A stretch of DNA of 64,000 nt from Sequoia sempervirens (Eukaryota; Streptophyta; Pinopsida; Cupressales; Cupressaceae), in the NCBI GenBank assembly GCA_007258455.2, contig VDFB02000003.1:45759889-45823888 (forward strand), read 5' to 3'. The notes under the pieces were generated by a model. It was not told where the DNA came from and made no database searches. It saw only the letters and a list, made by a program, of their open reading frames with translations. The position numbers were made by a program, and so were the translations under genes. Shown one piece after another: positions 33,240 through 45,060 of this stretch (its first letter is position 1; the number at the start of each line of letters is the position of its first letter).

Positions 33240-34217
33240 ATTACTAAGCTGGTAAGAGGCCAAGGCTTGGCTAGGCTGATGACAGAAACCAATATTGAGG
33301 CAAATCATATTTGCAATGTTGAAGAAGAGACTGCAATTGTGAGCATTGAACACACTCCTTGGTATACTGATGTTATGCATTATCTTAAATATATGAAGTG
33401 TCCAGATGGATTGAGTGACAGCCAAAAGAGAACTTTGAAGTTGCAGGAATCAAAGTATGTCTTCATGGATGGAGATCTGTTTTGGAAAAATAGAGATGGC
33501 ATATTGTTATTATGTCTAGATGAATCACAGTTAAAGCATGTTTTAAATGAAATGCATGAAGGAGTTTGTGGAGGGAATTATTCAGCAAGGACAACTGCAC
33601 ACAAAATTCTCAGGACTGGGTATTATTGGCCAAAGGTCTTTAATGATTCTTTTACACATGTGAGAAAATGTGAAGCTTGCCAAAAGTTTTCTAGAAAATT
33701 GATGTATCAGGGTGCTTTGCCATTTCGACCTTTGCGGGCTGATGCCCCTTTTCATCAATGGGGAATTGATTTCATTGGAGAGATACAAGAGAAGTCAAGT
33801 GGAGGACAGAGATGGATACTAGTTTCCACTGATTATTTTAAAAAGTGGGTGGAGGCAATCCCAACCAAGCAGTCTACAAGTAAAGTTGTAACAAATTTCC
33901 TGATGGACAACATTATTACCAGATTTGGTACACCATTGAAGATAATCACAGATAATGGGATGTGCTTCAGGTCAGATGAATTCAAAATCTTTTGTGATAA
34001 GTATGGCATTACTATTTCTTATGCAGCTCCTTATCATCCACAAGCCAATGGTCAAGCAGAGTCCAACAATAAGAGTCTCTTGAAGATTATAAAGAGGATG
34101 CTGGGACAGAACAAGAAGGCTTGGGATTTAAAGTTAAAATTGGCTATGTGGGCTGATAGGATCACTGTAAAAAAGGCAATTGGGAAATCTCCATTTGAAT
34201 TAGTGTACGGAGCATAA
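33240..34217 (+). pseudogene. Element C integrase
   Basis: The frame is open from 33267 (upstream stop at 33237-33239). The zinc-binding part reads MHEGVCGGNYSARTTAH...RKCEACQKF; the second His is replaced by Asn (GGN for GGH). The catalytic core is complete: WGIDFIGEI (Asp), IITDNGMCFRS (Asp), HPQANGQAESNNK (Glu). It ends at a TAA after PFELVYGA, from which a single C-to-T change restores Gln. Confidence 0.88.
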
Positions 34218-34616
34218 GCCAGGATGCCTCTACAAAATTTGTTACTAGTCTATCAGTTTGTCTTACAGGAAGATTTGGAAGTTCTTGAGCCCATGGATGA
34301 TAGAATGGAGCAACTTGCTAAACTGGATGAAGTAAGGAGAGAGGCCCAAAGTCAAAATGTGAAATTACAGGCATAGATGAAATATCTATTTGACAAGAAG
34401 GCAAAGAATAGAAAATTTGAAGAAAATGATTTGGTGTTGATGTGGAATGCAAGGTATTAGGAGAAAGGAAAGCATGGTAAATTTGAAGCTCTTTGGCTGG
34501 GACCTTTTGTTGTTATTGGAAAAAAGGGTGAAGACTCATATTATCTACAAAACATGGCTGGTGAAGATCAAGAATTTCCTGTTCATGGGCAATTCTTGAA
34601 GCTTTTCTTCTCTTGA
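34218..34616 (+). pseudogene. Element C integrase C-terminal part
   Basis: In frame with the integrase core and interrupted by two TAG codons, it reads YLFDKKAKNRKFEENDLVL, then FEALWLGPFVV and FPVHGQFLKLFFS before a TGA at 34614. This is the usual GPY/F-like end of gypsy integrases. No chromodomain is seen. Confidence 0.75.
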
Positions 34617-34871
34617 GCAACACAGAGGATTAAGGGTTGCCAGTGCATGGACAACTCTTGTGTATCCTCTTTAAAATTATTTTACATGCACAGTAGTCTA
34701 GGATTCTGTCATTTTCCATTCACCCCCATCTTGCATTCACCTTGCATTCACTTCCAATTTGCATTCATTTCCATTGCTACTCATTGGTTCATCATTTTTG
34801 TCTGGTCTTCTAATCAGAGATTCTGGATCCTTGCAATGATCTCACAATCATTCATCCCCAGACGGAGCCAC

Positions 34872-36938
34872 TATTGGGACTGTAAAAATATGATGTTTTT
34901 ACATATGTTTTCACTCATAAATTTCCAGATTTGGTCCTACTGTATGCATATTTCACCCTTTTTTGTCATATTGTCCCATTGAATCTATTGGGTCATGCAT
35001 ATTTTACATTCTGGTTCATTTCGACGTAGATCTCCCATTGTCTCCCTGACCCACTGTGTTTTTCTGCTAATATCTTCTGTTTCAGGTGTTTCGATGTGAC
35101 AACATTTGGGTCTCTCCGATCCATTTTTCTGCTAGCAAACATCTATTGCCTATCAGCAAGACGTTTATGTTGTTTTGGCGACTGTGGTGGCTTCTATTAG
35201 CATTTGTCTTGGCGATCGGGCTAGCGTGTTGCCGATTTCTGGATGTCTCAGCGATAGGTGCATTGTGGGTCCCTTCGGTGTAGGTTAAAGGTTCTGGCGA
35301 GTGGTCTTAGCGAATTCAGTTTGTCTCACTGACGGAGCTTGGAAGGTTTCTTTATTGTGGCTTTCGGCGAGAAAGGATTTATGTCTCGGCAATGTACATA
35401 GGATGAAAGGAATATTGGTGGGAGTTAGCGATATCGGCACGAGGTCTCGGCGAGTGACCTCCGGTCTTACCGATGAAAAACATGTAGATCCTTGTCGGCA
35501 TAGGTGTTGCCTTGTCTCGGTGACGCGGGGATAATTGAAGACCTTTGGTGAAGCATTGGATAGTCTACAAGAGGTCTCTTCGATCGATGGAAGCTACAAC
35601 GATATACATGACGGGCTTGTCAGTGAGAGGAAATTTAAGTCATAGCGACACACGAAAGGTAAAGGTGCTCTCAGGAAAACATAAAGGGATCTACATGATG
35701 TCTCCACGACCCGAATGAGCTACAACGAATATGAATGAGGCTAAAGGAGTTCATCGATGAGAGATATCCATGTGTCTTAGCAATAGGAATGCACGTAAGG
35801 AAAAGTTTGTTTCGGCGCAACGTAATTGAAGTCTGTATGACGTCTCCCCAAGAGCGATAAGTCACAGTGATAGCAGAATGCATGTGGGGTGTCTAATGAT
35901 TGAATTACCTTCGACAGGACAATATATTATGTCTTGCCGACTGTTCACAAGTGATTAACAGAAATACAAAACACTGAGGCCGACATGTATCTACCCGAGA
36001 GTCATTGCTTGCCAGCTCGATTGGAGCCCGAATTTTGTGCTAGGCCGACATGTGGTCTCAATATGATATTTTCTTCAAATGCTTATGTATATATAGGCAT
36101 TTTTGCAATTGTAAAAGGGGGGATTTTTTAGATGAGCTATTAGTTATTTAATATACAGTAGGCAATTTCTGATGGATATAGTATTATAAATTCATCAGAT
36201 CAGAGACTATGATGCTTGTTTTCAAATCGGAGGTATTTATGAAAGTCAATTGATGTTGGTACATATTTTTGGTCTCAATTATATGTTGAATTTGATGAAA
36301 GTATGGCTAAGCTGTCTCCAAGATGGACTCTTTTTGGTTGTTTAAGTTGATATGACAAGTTTGTATTCAATTTATTAGTGCACATTTGCTGTACTTGTGT
36401 GATTGGTTGATTGGTTCTTTCAAGTAATGACTAAATTCTTTTAGTTAATCACAGTAATCAGAGAGATTCAATTGGATATTCAAGTAGAGCTTAGTAGTCA
36501 CAATTTTGCATGTTTATACAAGTTGTAAATAGAATATATGCCAGATAATTTGAGTTTTCTCCAGAGAGTGTTGCTCATTTGATTTCATTTGACTCTGCAT
36601 ACCCAATAAGGCACTGGTCTGTGCATATTATCATTTTGAATTCATTCATTTTTCTGACATCTTTTAAAATTGAGCACTTTAGAATTTAGACCAGAGTATT
36701 GTTACCATTTTCAAGTTGAATTATAATTGTTCACTCCCATATGCCATTGTGAACAAGTTGTTATAAGAAGATTTAGTACAAGTTAATTCTGCATTATTCA
36801 GAGAGGTACACCCACCCAGGTTTTCCAGCCCCTAAAGAGTAGAAGGTTGAATTCTTCCAACCTTATCTGTTACCCTGAAGCATATCAAGAGATTGGCAGC
36901 CTCTTGAGGCATCTTGCCTACGTTTTTGAGAGCTAATA
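34872..36938 (+). mobile_element. 3' LTR of element C
   Basis: It starts TATTGGGACTG (TG to TA) and ends GAGAGCTAATA (CA to TA). Differences from the 5' LTR are mainly C/T and G/A changes at CpG or CHG sites. ORFs inside it are shadows without motifs. Confidence 0.86.
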
Positions 36939-38308
36939 GGATGATCCTTCTCTTCTATGTCTGCTCTATCCTTCTTGATTGGTTTTTGGATCTGAAACTC
37001 CGATTTGTAACCTATAGATCTTCTCCAAGGTTCTCCAAGGCTTGATGACAACTTTGACAACTTTGAGCTCTTGAAAAAATTTCTCCAATCTTGCTTCTTA
37101 GGAAATCTACAACCTAGACCTAAAAATCACACACAAAGGAGAGGGAAAAATGTTGTGGGTTTAGTGGATAAGGGCTTGCCTTGGTCAAACCCTATTTTGG
37201 AGATCAATCCTTGTAATGAAATCAAATAAGAATGAAGAATGATGAATGAATAAATGACAATGTTGCAACTCATCAAACCCTAGCAATAAGGTGCTGCAAA
37301 TATGTATGCAATGGCCCCAATGGATGTAGACCTTGATTCTTACTTGAATTGGATAGATCTTGAATTGAACACTTGCTTGAATCACAAAACCCTACACCAC
37401 AATTATTAGCTCTAAAACAACATGATGAATGAAATATTTGACATGATGATTAATGCTTGAAGAATGCTTAATAATCTGCCCTTGAAAACACTCGAATGCT
37501 CTTATGAATTCTTATGAACACTTGATTGCTTGTTAGATTTCTAGGTGAAAATATGAGTGAAAGAACCTTGTATTTATACTTAATTATGTAATAACTCCTA
37601 GAATTACAACACTACAGGCCGACATCAGATCTAGGAGAATAAAATCTTACCAAAAATTTGAATTAATTTTAAATTTGGGCCACACGAGACTCATTCACCC
37701 AAGATGGAAAATGAGTCCCATCTCGCATAATGTATGGGACAAAAAATCAAAAGTGCTTAGAAATGTGTGAAATCCAGTTCAGGACAAAAGACCTAGGTGG
37801 GACTCATTCGCCCAAGGTGGCAAATGAGTCTTAGATCACTAAATCTGGGCCACTCAAACCAAAAACACTAGAATTATGATTGGCTAATTATTGGTGTTGG
37901 GATTATGCTTGAAAAGATGCAATAAATGAGGTTTGTGGATGGAAAATAGGGCCAATTAAAGCATAAAAGAGCCCAATTATTAATGACAGGCCTAGAAAAG
38001 TGTGAAAGTGTGTTACAACACTTTACAACACTTCAAATAAGGAAAGATTAATGTTTATTTTAATTAAAAGAGGTTTATTAGGTTTAGTTAATTAATAAAA
38101 CCTTAGAAAAGTGTGAAAGTGTGTTACAACACAAGGCACAACACTTTAGCAAGGTACTATTCATGTTCATTAGTTCACAAGGGCCCAAGACCTAATGTGA
38201 ATGTGTCAACCACATTACAACACTAAATCAAGGCAACATTAAGCTAACTCACAAGGAAGGCCCAAATAAGCCCGAAAAAGTAGAAGGGATAATTTTTTTG
38301 TAACTACA
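36939..38308 (-). mobile_element. X2 3' LTR, second part
   Basis: It continues the LTR interrupted at 26734 and matches 63420-64000 for the part available. It ends ACTACA on the plus strand, so the minus-strand LTR begins TGTAGTTAC. Hairpin modules lie at 37686 and 37799. Total LTR length without element C is about 1.9 kb. Confidence 0.8.
37686..37831. repeat. Pair of hairpin modules in X2 3' LTR, second pair
   Basis: 37686-37719 has arms GACTCATTCACCC and an A-rich right arm ending ATGAGTCCC. 37799-37831 has GGACTCATTCGCC and GGCAAATGAGTC. They are 113 bp apart. Confidence 0.65.
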
Positions 38309-38325
38309 TTTAGCCCCCACTTTAG
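38309..38325 (-). promoter_or_regulatory. Polypurine tract of X2
   Basis: On the minus strand CTAAAGTGGGGGCTAAA stands directly before the LTR start TGTAG. X1 has the diverged form CTAAAGCGAGGGCTAAA at the same place. Confidence 0.7.
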
Positions 38326-38919
38326 TGAGAGGATGAACTTTCTTCAAGATCACACTAAAGTAGACAAACACACATCAAGAGAGGTCCAAGTGTACCAATA
38401 CCAACAAGATGAGACAACAATGACCAAGAGGGGTGATCAAGCCCCCAAGATCAAGATACCAAGACAAACCAACATAGGAACAAAAGAACACCTATAAGAA
38501 TGATATAAAGAGCAACAAAAAATCACAAGCATGCACAATATCAAAGAAAAAAGAGAGAAAAGGTAAACATATAAGAGAGTCAGATCAAGCTTCGACCATT
38601 TTTCCATCATGATGTGGATTAGATCTGGGCTGTTTGTCCAAAAAATATGCATACTTACTCTATGGCAACATAACCCCTAGTTGTTCTTTGGGTGAGAAGT
38701 CCAAAAAGGTGAGAAACATACACTCATGGCTGGTATGCATTCACACACACACACACACACAAATGGCTAGGGGGAAATTCATGCCTTCATCGGGCTTCCC
38801 GCTCAAACCATACCAAAGTTATACCCCTTGATAAATTTAATAAGGTGTCACACAAAAATGATTTTTGAGCTTCATGAGGCAAGAAAAACTTTGCATGCTC
38901 GAAGCTCATGAACAAACAA
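38326..38919 (-). other. X2 3' internal non-coding region, first part
   Basis: It aligns with 54385-54965 in X1, including 'gggcttcccgctcaa'. A (CA)n microsatellite lies at 38743-38761. Element B interrupts the region at 38919, and it resumes at 51270. No coding sequence is seen. Confidence 0.7.
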
Positions 38920-40181
38920 TGTCATGTCTCAGCCTTGATGCAGGTTGCTTTTGGTTTTGTGTGGACTTGTTACATGTTTTGATGTGCCTGGTAGAATAAT
39001 AATTAACATGATGGTGTTTTGGTGTGGAGATAAATGAAAGTGTTTATTTAAATTATGAAAAGTTGAATAGTAGTGAATGTGTTTTACTTTGAAAATGAAG
39101 CAAAATAGAGTAGAAACATTTTAATTTATGTAATATATTGTTTTATTTATATCTTTATGTGATACTAATTCAATTATTGTTGTGTGCCTGACTGCGCTTG
39201 AGTTGCAGGAAGTCGAAGACCAAGGGTGTGATTAAGGAGAGGAGGTTAGCTTCTTGATAGGACAAAGCAGGAAGTCCTCTTGATCACACACATGAGCACT
39301 TAGATTCATGTAGAATGCATTTAGGAATGTCAATTTTAGTGTGTTTGTTTTGAATTATCTGCAAATTAAATAACAATTAGTAAATTAAATAAATGATGAA
39401 ATGAAAGCATGATAAAATAAAGGATTAAGTTTTAATTAAAGTTAATTATAGATTTTGATTTAAATGCTTATGCATTCTATTTTTCTTTTAATTTGTGTTA
39501 ATCTTTGAGTTAATAAGTTAACTAATAGTAAGAAGATATTTATTTTTATTATTGGGTAAATATTTTCAAAAGGGGATTTACATGCAATTAAAATAAATAT
39601 TATTCTTATTTTAAAAATCCATTTCAAGATTAGGGTAGGAAAATGGAAAGGTAAAACATTATTAAAAAGGGAAAAGAGTTCTTGAGAAGGCAACGGTTCT
39701 TGAAATCATTCATGAAATGAGACTCTGCAATTTTTGCTTTAATGGCTGCCAAGAAAATGTTGAATCCTTCAAAATAATGTGTTGAGAATTAATCTTTGGA
39801 AGATAGTAGGAAATTAAAGAGCTAGAAAAGCAACTGGAAAGGAGAAAAGAAGAAGAAGCCTTCTCAGAGAAACCAGTTTGAAAAGGGGAAAAGAGAGAAA
39901 TTTTTCTGAAGAGCATCTCCAGCTGGGAGCGAAATATCCAAGTTTTTCATTCTCTTTCTACAAATCTTGTTTGAAATATGAAAATATTACTGAAGAAATT
40001 GAATGCCAAGTGTTTGAACTGTATGCAAGACTGTGAAAGATTGAGAAAATCTTCTATTCTTCGTGTTCTTTAAAAGAAATTGCATACTTTCCCCACTTCC
40101 AGATTGGGGCTTTTCTTCTTTGCAAACTGTGGTGAATAATTTCGTTCCAGATTGCTCATTCATTTTACCGTAATTATGAGA

Positions 40182-40216
<35 letters not shown>

Positions 40217-40448
40217 TAATTTCTCTGTGTGTATATATATAAATTTTATAAATATATACTCATTTGTTTACAAACCTAAGTTACTTCGGTATTAAATTCA
40301 ACGAATTCCTGAAGGGAATAGTTTCCAGAAAATATAGAATTCAAAGTTTTTGGTTTAAAGAAATTGTTGTATGTAGAAGGGTGGCTGAGATTTCTCCACA
40401 GCCGAGCCCTCCCCATAAGGGAAGGGCTGCGCTGTGGGAGATAGCGTT

Positions 40449-41482
40449 GGGTGATCCCACAATAGTGGTTTACAATTTTTGGCTAAACTGGACACTGAAA
40501 TTATTTTTTTAAACTAAATATTCACATTCGGGCACCTATAGCAGCTAAACCGTGAAGAATTTGGAGATGATGCAAACTAGAGTCTCGTCAAATTTTGTTT
40601 GCAGATTCAAAAAATATTTTTTTCAAAATTTTTGGAATCAGATTCCACTTCTTTTTCCATCTCCCATGAAAACTGGGTTTTTTCAAAAAACAACATTTTT
40701 AAAAAGTGGCGTGCATATAATTTTTTTTCCATGAAGGAAAAATACTAATTCTTTGAATTTAGATTTGTGAACTGATATCTAGTGCTTCCACTTGGTTAGG
40801 TAGTTTTTATTGAATATTTTTTCTTTAATCAAGTTTCAAAGTCAAACCAATTACAATTCATAGCCCGTATAACGCATAACTTTTTTTATATATCAAAATT
40901 CAATTTTATTTTTTTCTATTGGATCAAGGACTTCAATATCTAGTGCACTCATTTTTTATTTTATTTTTGATAATATGCTAGTTTTCCACATGTGCAAAAA
41001 GAGACCTTCATTTTCGATGAAAAACCTATGTTTAATAAAACTAAAATATCAAATACATAATAAAACCAAACATATTAAAATTATATTCGTTGGATAGCTC
41101 GTTCGAGGACTACCTGATTCCAGTTGGGTTTGTGAATATTCCTCCATTTTCATCATCAAATCGAGCTCTGAAGTGCCAAAATTCAAGTTTTTTTTCTGTC
41201 TCAAGGGGGATGAGGAATAAAGGGGGTTCGAGCGAACCACTAGGGGTTTGCTCGAACTAGGGTTCATTCGAACCCCCCCTTCCATAAGGCGTTTTGATGG
41301 CTTTTTGGTATGAAAGTATTAAGAGGGTTCAGACGAACCTAGGTTCTACTGAACCCCTAATTGGTTCGGTCGAACCAATAGGTTCGTACGAACCCCTAAA
41401 ATCAAGTTTTTTTCCATGCATTCGTTTTTTGTGAGTTTTCCTTCCTCACTTCAATTGTAAACCACTATTGTGGCTTCACCCC
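40449..41482. mobile_element. Non-autonomous DNA transposon with 29-bp terminal inverted repeats
   Basis: The 3' LTR reads 'gagatagcgctccctccac' continuously, while the 5' LTR is split at this point by 1034 bp. The left end starts GGGTGATCCCACAATAGTGG and the right end, reversed, GGGTGAAGCCACAATAGTGG; both continue TTTACAATT (2 mismatches in 29). The flanks allow a 3-bp duplication GTT/GCT, but this is unsure, so the superfamily is left open. No transposase ORF is present. The right half has seven short dyads. Confidence 0.75.
41225..41394. repeat. Seven GGTTC-N4-GAACC dyads in the right half of the inverted-repeat transposon
   Basis: 14-bp dyads start at 41225, 41245, 41261, 41326, 41342, 41363 and 41381; five keep both arms GGTTC and GAACC exactly in the form GGTTCNNNNGAACC or with CG extensions, and the one at 41381 (GGTTCGTACGAACC) is a perfect palindrome. 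The central four bases vary. They lie 60 bp from the right inverted repeat. Confidence 0.85.
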
Positions 41483-41675
41483 GCTCCCTCCACAGGTCGC
41501 GGCCTATGGAGGAAGCGCTGCCTTCCATAGGTAGCGCCTCCCCATGTGGGGGGGCGTAAGCCCTTAGTAAATATTGTTTGCCATCAAAACTGTGATTTAA
41601 GTTGCTTTAAAACTTGCGTTTTTATCTTTCACTGTTGTATGCATTAAAAACTTCTACAATTTATAGAATTTTGGT

Positions 41676-42030
41676 ATAAATTATATATATAAATATATAT
41701 ACATAGCTATATATATATCTATATATATTTATATATGCACACACACACTTACAGACATAAATACAGTTCTGTTTGGAATCTTGCTGATAGATGAATAAAT
41801 ATATGTTTAATTGAAATATATATATATATATATACACACACACATATATATAACTGTATATATATATACAGTTATATAACTATATATATAGTTATATATA
41901 TATATAACTATATATATAGTTATATATATATATATACAGTTATATATATATATATACAGTTATATATATATATATATACAGTTATATATATATATATATA
42001 CAGTTATATATATATATATATATACATTGT
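41676..42030. repeat. TA/CA microsatellite and ACAGTTATATAT variable-number repeat
   Basis: Units of ACAGT followed by (TA)n, about 20-26 bp each, repeat five times or more between about 41930 and 42030, preceded by related AACTATATATAGT units. The 3' LTR has only simple TA runs at 49787-49870. Confidence 0.8.
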
Positions 42031-43336
42031 ATATATTTTTTACATTTTTGTTTGACAGAAACATGTTTGATATTTTTATACAACTTGAATTTATTGAAAT
42101 GCATTGTATGTATGAATCACCATATATCATTTCTGAACTTAGTGAAATACTCATAAGACTATGTTGAAAGGTGAAGATGTAACTTTGTAGCAAGTATAAA
42201 CTATTGAAACCACATTTAAAACTAATAAATTTCCTGAAAAAGAGTAGTTTTCTTTTTCTGAATCTATTAAGTCTATTTACTTTGATTGAGCTATTTTAGA
42301 AAACAAAACTTGGACTGTTCTTAAATTAGTAATTTTAATAGAAATACATATAGAAAATTTCTCATACTGAGTGTATGCCTGAAAAACTATTTTGATAATC
42401 TTAGTGCGAACATTAGAACATGATGAAATCTCTTTGGAATTAGAAATGTGTAAAATTGAATGAAAACTTAGATGGAGAATGCATTATTTACTATATTTTG
42501 GAAACTTTTGGGACAGGATGTCGAAGGTGGATCCACAAAGACAGTAGTTTTACCTTTTCTAAAACTATCATTTGTTTTATTTATGCTTGGCCAAGCACAT
42601 GCACCATTGAAATAGATGGAATTAAAAGCCTAGAACTAAATGAATATAGGTCTCGACCACCTCCTGTTTGCAAGAAATATGTGATTCTCACATGTTAGGA
42701 ATGCATATAGGCATTAGGCTTGCATCGAGAGTTCCCTCCTGCGTTGTTGTTTTAGGTTGCTAGGCTTCTCATGCAGGGCCAGGGATTTCTTCGAGTTAGG
42801 GAGAAACTTGGGGAAGTCATGTACTTCATGGTTGGGCGGAAAAGGTGCCTTAATCACACTATTGGCCCTAGCTTGCAAGAAGACCAGTGGTGTCATGATG
42901 GTTGAGGTTCAGAGATTTATGTGCTATAAATGTAATCATGTATTAATGTGGATGGCTTGTAAAGCCCACTTGTAAATGTAACTTTATTTGAAATTCAGTA
43001 TTGTAACATTGAAATAGATGTATTGGAATTAAAGTTTTGATGTAACATTAAAATAGATGTATTGATTGAAAGATATTGATGTAATTGAAACTTGAATGAA
43101 TTTATGGAAACTCATTGATATGCAACTGGAATTTACATATATATCATTGCAATGATCCTTGTTAATGGAATTTACTTCTTTTGCATACATGGAATGAAAT
43201 TAATTACTGAATTTTCCTTTTGAGAAATTATGGGAAGATCTTGATCTATACATCCTTTGTTTTTAACATACTTGGAATGTATTAAGTTTGGTAAATTATG
43301 TGGCTAAATGAACATCATCTTTCAAGCGTTACATTT

Positions 43337-43348
43337 TGGTATCAGAGC
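43337..43348 (+). promoter_or_regulatory. Primer binding site of element B (tRNA-iMet)
   Basis: TGGTATCAGAGC, the standard plant retrotransposon site complementary to the 3' end of initiator tRNA-Met, begins three bases after the LTR end. Confidence 0.92.
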
Positions 43349-43414
43349 AGCAGGTTCAACTCTAGGACCTATGCCTAATTATGCTTGATGTTATGTTTCG
43401 CTAGGATAACCCTA

Positions 43415-44490
43415 ATGGAGGGTAGGTATTATCATCGGGAATGAGGAGGAGGATCCCGTGGTGATCCCAATGATAAGTTGGATCAGATTTTGGCCATTCT
43501 AAGTAGGCAAGAGGCTAGGATTGATAACCTTGAGCAGGAAAGACAAACTGAGCCAACAAGGTCTGAACCTGGTGAAAGTGAAAACATCAGAAATGAACCA
43601 AACAGAGAAAACCCCAAAACTAAAAAGAATCAAAGTAAGCTAACAAAGGTAGCTAAGGAACTGGGTAAGGACCTCAAGAAGGTTGTGCCACCCAAGTTCG
43701 ATGGTAAATCCTTTGGTGATGGAGAAGAAGCCTGGATTATTGAAATGGAAAGGTAATTTTCCCTTCGTAACCTATCCAAGGAAACTAAGGCGGAATGGGG
43801 ATCCTACCAACTCATAGGTGAAGCTGCTACATGGGAGAATGAAAGGGATGATAAATAGTTTTTGCATAGAAAGGTAACATGGGAACAATTTTTGCAAACT
43901 TTCAGGAAGAGGTGGCTTCCATAGTCTTATTTTGATAAGAAAATGACAGAATTCTAGGTGCTCATTCAAGGAGGAATGACAGTGACATAGTATTGGGAGA
44001 AATTCTCTCACTTTCTTAAGTACATACCTCAGTACCAGCATGATGAGAGGTTTCAAATTCAAAAATTCATTCTGGGGCTTAGACCTCAAATTGGAAATGA
44101 AGAAGATATGCATAGACCGACTACCATGGATGAAGCCTTTGAATTGGCACTTTTGCAGGAACATAAAATGCAACAGGTTGCAAACTACATGAAAAGCAGG
44201 GAAGCCAGTATGGCTATAAGAAGTCCCAAGGAAATCGTCAAGGTAACAATAACTAGGGCAATCAGAGCAATCAAGGTAACCAAGGAAATAATAACAGACA
44301 GATCAAAAATTTAAAAAAGGGTGGTAGTCCTCAGAACCGTAATGATGGAAACCAAAATAACAATAAGAGGGATAATTTCATTAAGAAGAATGACAATAAC
44401 AGGATGGATTTTTCTGACAAGCCTAAGGCACCTCGTGGGGGTTGTTATACTTGTGGTGGTGAGAATTACACTAGTGTGTGCCCTCAAAGG
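43415..44490 (+). pseudogene. Element B gag
   Basis: The likely start is ATG 43415 (MEGRYYHRE, then a TGA). The frame continues with DKLDQILAILSRQEARIDNL, a Lys-rich segment, PPKFDGKSFGDGEEAWIIEM and, after further stops, FRKRWLP, KFSHFLKYIPQY and KFILGLRPQI, the Retrotrans_gag capsid. A frameshift near 44225 leads into an Asn/Gln-rich tail and a zinc knuckle CYTCGGENYTSVC at 44443-44481, in which Asn replaces the zinc-binding His. At least six stops, mostly TAG, are present. Confidence 0.8.
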
Positions 44491-45060
44491 GTTAATAGAT
44501 AGAATAACAGGAATCAACATCATATTCATGCGGCGGTTGACAATCGCTAAGCAGGTTATCAATCCAATCCTATCCAACTATCATGTAAACTTTTTGGATG
44601 TCCTATTTCTATTTTGATTGATACTGGTGCCATTGATAGTTTTGTGGATCCTCGTGTTGTATCTAAATTATCAGTTAGACTGGGCTATATGGAAAATTCA
44701 TGGAAAGTTCAGTATGGGAACCAAATAGAGAGGAAGGTAGAGAAATTCCTATTTTGTAGTGAACTTCAACTCCCTAGTCTCAAAACACAAGTTAATTTGT
44801 ATGTAGCACCATTGGGATCTTATGATGTGATTTTAGGGATAAATTGGCTTTTTGAACATAAGGCCCTTGTGGATTGCGAAGAGAAATTAATAAGGTTTCT
44901 TGATGACCAAGGAAATCATGTGGAGATTTGTGGTGTAAAAAGGCCTTTGGAACTTAGGCAAGTCTCAGCCATGCAATTAAAGAAGGCAAGTTGAAAGGGA
45001 TGCACTATTTATGCAATAAAGGTCAAGGACCTTGATGAGACAAAATCATTTGTTAATGAT
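44491..45060 (+). pseudogene. Element B aspartic protease
   Basis: An open 126-codon piece from 44614 begins with the active-site strand ILIDTGAIDSFVDP, with D-T-G intact. It continues NLYVAPLGSYDVILGINWLF, the 'ILGMDWL' box of chromoviral proteases, and ends at a TGA after QLKKAS, followed by in-frame sequence leading to the RT. Two stops (TAG and TAA) lie between the zinc knuckle and the protease. Confidence 0.82.

Larger units (their letters stand above)
26735..36938 (+). mobile_element. Element C, Tat-like Ty3/gypsy retrotransposon, plus strand, complete but dead
   Basis: The two LTRs are 2068 and 2067 bp (26735-28802 and 34872-36938). The empty site survives at about 63410 as 'aaaggctgatcc'; element C is flanked by GGCTA and GGATG, each one base from GGCTG, so a decayed 5-bp target duplication is likely. 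Internal order: PBS, gag remnant, protease, an extra RNase H, RT, degenerate RNase H, integrase. At least 14 in-frame stops are present, ten of them TAG. Confidence 0.88.
38920..43333 (+). mobile_element. 5' LTR of element B, with a transposon insertion
   Basis: It starts TGTCATGTCTC and ends GCGTTACA. Apart from the insertion at 40449-41482 and expanded TA microsatellites at 41676-42030, it aligns with the 3' LTR throughout. The LTR contains no supported ORF. Confidence 0.88.

Noticed and set aside
31133..34616. Endogenous plant virus (caulimovirid) polyprotein
   Set aside because: Element C has LTRs, an integrase with a D,D,E core and a target duplication, which caulimovirids lack.
38743..38761. 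(CA)n run as a functional element
   Set aside because: A simple microsatellite, absent from the aligned position in X1.
41225..41394. tRNA-like B box (GGTTCGANNCC) suggesting a SINE
   Set aside because: The units are symmetric dyads without the B-box spacing, and no A box or poly(A) tail was found.
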